From Bacillota bacterium (GTDB lineage: Bacteria > Bacillota > Sulfobacillia > JAIMAT01), in NCBI GenBank assembly GCA_029961055.1, contig JASBVM010000047.1, positions 22,814-86,813 on the forward strand: DNA of 64,000 nucleotides. Direction: 5' to 3'. The notes beneath the pieces are model-generated. The model saw only the letters and a program-made list of their open reading frames with translations. It made no database searches and had not been told where the DNA came from. The first letter of the stretch is position 1. Every line of letters starts with the position of its first letter. Shown here piece after piece: positions 60,410-64,000 of the stretch. The position numbers and the translations under genes are program-made.

Positions 60410-62905
60410 GTGGAGACCGCTTCCCACGAGCCCGGTGGCACGCCCGGCCCGGCCGCCTGGATCCCGACGCTCCCCAACCAGATCCGCCTGGCGGCCTACT
60501 GGCTGGGGCTCAACTTCCAGGAGGCCGCGCTCCTGACCATCCTCCTGCCGCTGGCGCTGAACCGGCTCGCCCCCGCCCAGGAGACGGCCACCCTGGCCCG
60601 CCTGGCCACGGTGGCGGCCGCCATCCGCCTGCTGGCGCTGCCGCTGGCCGGCCTCGCTTCCGACCGCGTCCGCGCCCGCGGCGGCTCCCGCAAGCAGCTG
60701 CTGCTCCAGGGGGCGGCGGTGGACGCCCTCGGACTCCTCCTGCTGCTGGACGGCCGCGACCTCCCCGTCTTCGCCGCCGGCTTCTGGCTCGCCACCCTGG
60801 GCGAGAGCATCAGCCTGGCCGCCTACCAGGCGCTGCTGCCCGAGCGGGTGCCCCCCGCCCTGCGCGGGAGCGCCTCGGGCTATGTGGGCGCCGCCAGCCT
60901 CCTGGGCACCGTCGCCGGTCTCGCCTCGGCCGCCTTCCTGGGTGAGGGCCCGACCTTCGAACTGATGCTCGTCTTCCTCCTCGTGGGCGTCTTCATCACC
61001 TGGAACGGCGTGCAGGAGACCGGCGCCGAGGCGCCACCGGCGCCCCCGGACCCCGAGACGGCGGCAGGGCTCCGCCACGACTTCCAGGTGGGCTGGACGG
61101 GGCGCTTTCTGGTCCTGCTGGGCGTCGACCTGCTGATGCTCTTCGCCTTCGACTACCTCCAGCAGGTGGCCGGCCTGGCCAGCCCCTCCCGCGGCACCGC
61201 CGCGGCGGCGGTCCTGGCCATCCTGGCGGCGGCGCTGGCCAGCCTCCTCTGGGGGGCCTGGTCGGACCGGCGGGAGAGGAAACGGCTGCTGGCCCTGGCC
61301 GGCCTCCCCATGGCGCTGGCGGCCGCCGCGCTCGCCTTCTTCCCGGCGCCCAGCCTCCTGCCGCTCCTCGCCCTGGCCTTCGGCGTCGGGCTCGGCGCCT
61401 TCCTGGCGGTGGGCTGGGCGCTGGGCGTCGACACGCTGCCCGCGCCCTTCCACCTGGCCTGGGACCTGAGCCTGTGGGGGCTGGCCGCCAACCTGCCGCT
61501 CCTTCTGGCACCCACCCTGGGCGGAAGTCTCCTGGCGCTGGCCGCACCCGACGCCGCCCGCGGGTACCGGCTGCTCTTCCTGGCCAGCAGCCTCTTCCTG
61601 GCGGCGGGCTCGCTGGTGGTGCTGCTCGTGGGCGCGCGGCCGCTGACACCGCTCCGCTGGCTGCCCGTCCGCCTGCTGGCGGCGGTGGTCGTGCCGCTTT
61701 ACCTGGGCCTCACCTGCCGGGTGCGGGTGGAGGGACGGCTGCCACGACGGCGCGGTGCGACCCTGGTGGTGGCCAACCACCAGCACGACCTGGACAGCCT
61801 CGTGGTGACCAGCCACCTGACCTTCACCGGCTCGTTCCGGGATCCCGTCTTCAGCGCCGGCTCGCAGCGGATGTTCGAACCGGGCTTCCTGGCCGGAGAG
61901 GCCCCCAGGTGGCTGGAGCCGCTCCTGCGGCGCCGGGAATGGGGCCGGACCTTCCGGGCGCTGGGCATCCGGCCGATCGAGAACCAGCCGCTCAGCCGGC
62001 CGATCCTCAGCCTCGCCCACGAGGTCCTGGGCCGGCACGGGCCGCTCCCGCTCGGGCAGGTCTTCCGCTCCGGACCCCTGGAGCGGCTGGCGGAGCGCTC
62101 CGGTCTGCCCGTGGAGAGCCTCCGCTCCCTGGGGCTGGACCGCCTCTGGTCGCCGCGCCTCTTCCGGGCAGCGCAGGCGGAGAGCTCGTGGATGGGGCTC
62201 TGCGAACCTTTCCGGAGCGAGGTGAGGGAAGGGACCCGGCGGCGCATCGAGGGGCAGATGGCGGAGCTGGAGCGGCTGCTGCGGCGCGGGGCGACGCTCT
62301 ACCTGACGCCCGAGGGGCGCTTCAGCGAGGACGGCCGCCTGGGTCGCATGAGGGGCTCGCTGGAGCGGCTCCTTCCTCTGGCCGAGAGCGTCTGGGTGGC
62401 GGGGATCAGCTACGAGCCCTACGCCGGCCGCCGGATGGGCGTCTTCGTCCGCCTGCGGCCCGTCCGACGGGGGGAGCCGGTGGCGCTGGCGCTGGCCGCG
62501 GCCAGGCCGGTGACCGCCTCGCAGCTCCTGTCGCTGTGGCTGCTGGAGCGGACCGGGAGCCAGGGAGAGCCCGGGCGCGGAGAGGTCTTCGCCTTCACCG
62601 AGGCCGAGGCGCTGGACGGCGTCCAGGAGGCGCTCCGCAACCTGCCCCCCGGACTGGCTCCGGCTCCCGGCCTGCGCCGCGGCCCGGCCGGGGTCCGGCG
62701 GGAGCTTCGCGCCGTCCTGCGGGGGATGGTGCGGCGAGGGCTGCTGCGGCGGCAGGGGCGGCTCTACCTGCTGGCGGAGGGGGCCGCCCGCCGGCATTCG
62801 CGCTTCGGCCACGTCCGGGACATGCTCGCCTACCAGGCGGAGCAGCTGGCCGAAAGCGCCTCCGCCGCCCGGCAGCTTTCGCAGGCGGAGCAGGCGGCGC
62901 GCTGA
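60410..62905 (+). CDS. MFS transporter-PlsC acyltransferase fusion
   Basis: An 831-residue protein. Residues about 15-420 are a 12-helix MFS domain resembling LplT-type (lysophospholipid) transporters. Residues about 430-690 are a PlsC-type acyltransferase with the HX4D motif (His457-Asp462 in NHQHDLDS) and an EGRFSEDGRLG motif in place of FPEGTRS. The last about 140 residues (LRRGPAGVRRELRAVLRGMVRRGLL ... YLLAEG) are a helical tail. The layout recalls LplT-Aas fusions but lacks the AMP-ligase part. Possible role: flip and re-acylate lysophospholipids or acylate another membrane lipid. GTG 60410 follows GAGGGGGTGAGAGG. Confidence 0.8.
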   Translation: METASHEPGGTPGPAAWIPTLPNQIRLAAYWLGLNFQEAALLTILLPLALNRLAPAQETATLARLATVAAAIRLLALPLAGLASDRVRARGGSRKQLLLQGAAVDALGLLLLLDGRDLPVFAAGFWLATLGESISLAAYQALLPERVPPALRGSASGYVGAASLLGTVAGLASAAFLGEGPTFELMLVFLLVGVFITWNGVQETGAEAPPAPPDPETAAGLRHDFQVGWTGRFLVLLGVDLLMLFAFDYLQQVAGLASPSRGTAAAAVLAILAAALASLLWGAWSDRRERKRLLALAGLPMALAAAALAFFPAPSLLPLLALAFGVGLGAFLAVGWALGVDTLPAPFHLAWDLSLWGLAANLPLLLAPTLGGSLLALAAPDAARGYRLLFLASSLFLAAGSLVVLLVGARPLTPLRWLPVRLLAAVVVPLYLGLTCRVRVEGRLPRRRGATLVVANHQHDLDSLVVTSHLTFTGSFRDPVFSAGSQRMFEPGFLAGEAPRWLEPLLRRREWGRTFRALGIRPIENQPLSRPILSLAHEVLGRHGPLPLGQVFRSGPLERLAERSGLPVESLRSLGLDRLWSPRLFRAAQAESSWMGLCEPFRSEVREGTRRRIEGQMAELERLLRRGATLYLTPEGRFSEDGRLGRMRGSLERLLPLAESVWVAGISYEPYAGRRMGVFVRLRPVRRGEPVALALAAARPVTASQLLSLWLLERTGSQGEPGRGEVFAFTEAEALDGVQEALRNLPPGLAPAPGLRRGPAGVRRELRAVLRGMVRRGLLRRQGRLYLLAEGAARRHSRFGHVRDMLAYQAEQLAESASAARQLSQAEQAAR

Positions 62906-63078
62906 TCGAGGCGCCTTCGGCGATGCCGACGCCGCTCGCCACGCGCTCGGCGGCGGCCCGGGCGATCTCCGCCGGGGAGTCGAACCCTCACCGCCCGCTC
63001 CTCTCCTTCCTTGGCGGAATCGGGTGGAGGCGCCGCGGCCGGTCGCACGCCGGACCGCGCCACGGCTCCGCCCGGTCT
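62906..63078. other. Intergenic region, nothing supported
   Basis: Between the MFS-acyltransferase stop and the fdhD stop. The minus strand has GGTTCGACTCC, a T-loop-like sequence, but no tRNA can be built around it. Open frames lack ribosome binding sites. Confidence 0.3.
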
Positions 63079-64000
63079 TCAGAGGTTCCCCGCAAGGCCG
63101 TTCTCGCGGACGAGCGCGCCCGTCGGGTCGGCCGTCGCCGCGGCGGCGCCGGCGCCGCCGAGCTCCACGCGCTCGGGGTGGGTGTAGACGTTGAGCCGGT
63201 CGCCGCGCGAGAAGCCGACCAGGGTGATGCCGAAGGCCTCGGCCGTCTCCACCGCCAGGCTCGACGGCGCCGAGACCGAGGCGACCAGGGGGATGCCCGC
63301 GACGGCCGCCTTCTGCACGATCTCGAAGCCGGCCCGGCCGGAGACCTGGAGCACCGCGGGCGCGCCTCCCCGCCACGGCAGGCCCGCCTCCAACCAGAGG
63401 CGCCCGATCACCTTGTCGACGGCGTTGTGGCGGCCGACGTCCTCCGCAGCCGCCAGCAGGCGGCCCTCCCCGTCGAAGAGTCCGGCCGCGTGCAGGCCGC
63501 CCGTCCGGTCGAAGAGGGGCTGGGCCGCCCGGAGCCGCCCCGGCAGCGCGGCCAGGAGGCTGGCCGGCAGCCGGCCGCCCGCACCGCTGGGGAGCGGGCA
63601 GAGGCCGCGCGCCCAGAGCTGGTCGATGGTGGCCTTGCCGCAGGCGCCGCAGGCCGAGTGGACGGCGAAGCGGCGCTCGCCGGCCAGGTTCGGCTCGGCG
63701 CCGGGCCGGAGCCAGACGTTGACGACGTTGTAGCGCTGGTCTTCGTCCATCCCGGGGTCGACGCAGTAGGTGATCCGCACCACCTGGCGGCGTTCCGCGA
63801 GGACGCCCTCGGTGAAGAGGAAGCCCGCGGCCAGGGCGAAGTCGTCGCCCGGCGTGCGCAGGACCGTGGCGACGCTCTCCCGCTGCTCGAGGCTCCTTCT
63901 CACCAGCCGGATCTCCAGCGGCTCCTCGGCCGCCACCTCGTCCTCGAAGAGGCGGCGGCTGCGCCCCTGTCCGAGACCGGCGCCGTCGCCGCCCAGCCGG
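63079..64000 (-). CDS. fdhD: Formate dehydrogenase accessory sulfurtransferase FdhD, 5' end beyond window
   Basis: Transfers sulfur to the molybdenum cofactor of formate dehydrogenases. The conserved blocks are VAAEEPLEIRL, DDFALAAGFLFTEGV, the catalytic CxxC loop in SACGACGK, AAEDVGRHNAVDKVIG and SGRAGFEIVQKAA. GTG 63936 is a possible start, but it would cut into the typical N-terminal block (D-x-VA-x-EEPLEI). The frame is open to base 64000, so the gene very probably continues past the window edge. An Fdh or other molybdoenzyme gene is expected nearby outside the window. Confidence 0.93.
   Translation of the reverse strand, partial: RLGGDGAGLGQGRSRRLFEDEVAAEEPLEIRLVRRSLEQRESVATVLRTPGDDFALAAGFLFTEGVLAERRQVVRITYCVDPGMDEDQRYNVVNVWLRPGAEPNLAGERRFAVHSACGACGKATIDQLWARGLCPLPSGAGGRLPASLLAALPGRLRAAQPLFDRTGGLHAAGLFDGEGRLLAAAEDVGRHNAVDKVIGRLWLEAGLPWRGGAPAVLQVSGRAGFEIVQKAAVAGIPLVASVSAPSSLAVETAEAFGITLVGFSRGDRLNVYTHPERVELGGAGAAAATADPTGALVRENGLAGNL

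Noticed and set aside
62980..63000. T-loop-like GGTTCGACTCC on the minus strand
   Set aside because: No pairing acceptor, D or anticodon arms could be built, and the flanking T stem does not pair.
60026..63376. Minus-strand open frame of more than 1100 codons opposite the MFS-acyltransferase gene
   Set aside because: Composition is Gln/Arg/Gly-rich with no domains and it is antisense to a gene with clear MFS and acyltransferase motifs. Long antisense frames are expected at this GC content.
1..64000. Search for CRISPR arrays, insertion sequences, prophage or integrase genes and rRNA
   Set aside because: No evenly spaced direct repeats, transposase or integrase motifs, or rRNA-like sequence were seen on reading both strands.

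Overview
The window is very GC-rich, densely coded DNA with frequent GTG and TTG starts, strong GGAGG-type ribosome binding sites and short intergenic gaps. Several genes point to a Gram-positive-type (Bacillota) bacterium with a respiratory lifestyle: a three-SLH S-layer-anchored protein, a LytR-CpsA-Psr protein, a VanW protein, a CtaG-type oxidase assembly domain and PurBox-like operators. A high-GC, possibly thermophilic Bacillota lineage of the Thermaerobacter/Symbiobacterium/Limnochordia kind fits best. That placement is inferred from gene content and composition only. No rRNA, CRISPR array, transposase or prophage gene was seen.

Layout. 1-6132: 3' part of a Mg2+ P-type ATPase, then a convergent tripartite export operon (membrane-fusion adaptor, ABC ATPase, MacB/FtsX permease). 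6.5-10.3 kb: an EAL protein, a possible small gene, and a plus-strand operon (NicO-like membrane protein, nitrilase-family hydrolase, Fur-family regulator). This is followed by a promoter driving a compact structured RNA candidate. 10.5-18.6 kb: a seven-gene minus-strand copper/oxidase operon (Sco, PCuAC, CoxII-cytochrome c-CtaG fusion, histidine kinase, response regulator, CopC, CopD-propeller fusion). 18.8-22.2 kb: a purine permease with PurBox-like sites, an amidase, and a 41-residue membrane protein gene with its own hairpin terminator.

22.3-33.4 kb is a nitrite/nitric-oxide island. It holds a secreted trypsin-like protease, two related polytopic membrane proteins with repeated His-Gly-Trp motifs, DUF2249 and hemerythrin proteins, a SufT-like protein, copper nitrite reductase NirK, a ferredoxin, a cysteine-free Crp/Fnr regulator, a radical SAM/SPASM protein, a JAMM protease-fold protein and an HxlR regulator. 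Three promoters in it carry a TGTGA-N6-TCACA-like palindrome at the same distance from a TANNNT -10 element. Since the local Crp/Fnr protein has a CRP-type recognition helix, it probably controls them.

33.4-50.7 kb is a mixed housekeeping region: a decayed methyltransferase, GreA, a SIS protein, an LCP protein, an aldo/keto reductase, a diguanylate cyclase, an aminotransferase, a HAD protein, a LivJ-type binding lipoprotein, tRNA-Leu(GAG), hemerythrin, glycosyltransferase, MFS, EamA, VanW, acyl-CoA synthetase, GNAT and a MurE-like ligase. 50.8-64.0 kb holds a Lon-like protease, a GH130 enzyme, a GNAT-acyl-CoA synthetase fusion, an SLH/Ig/TIM-barrel surface protein whose ribosome binding site lies in a hairpin, an MFS-acyltransferase fusion, and the 3' part of fdhD.
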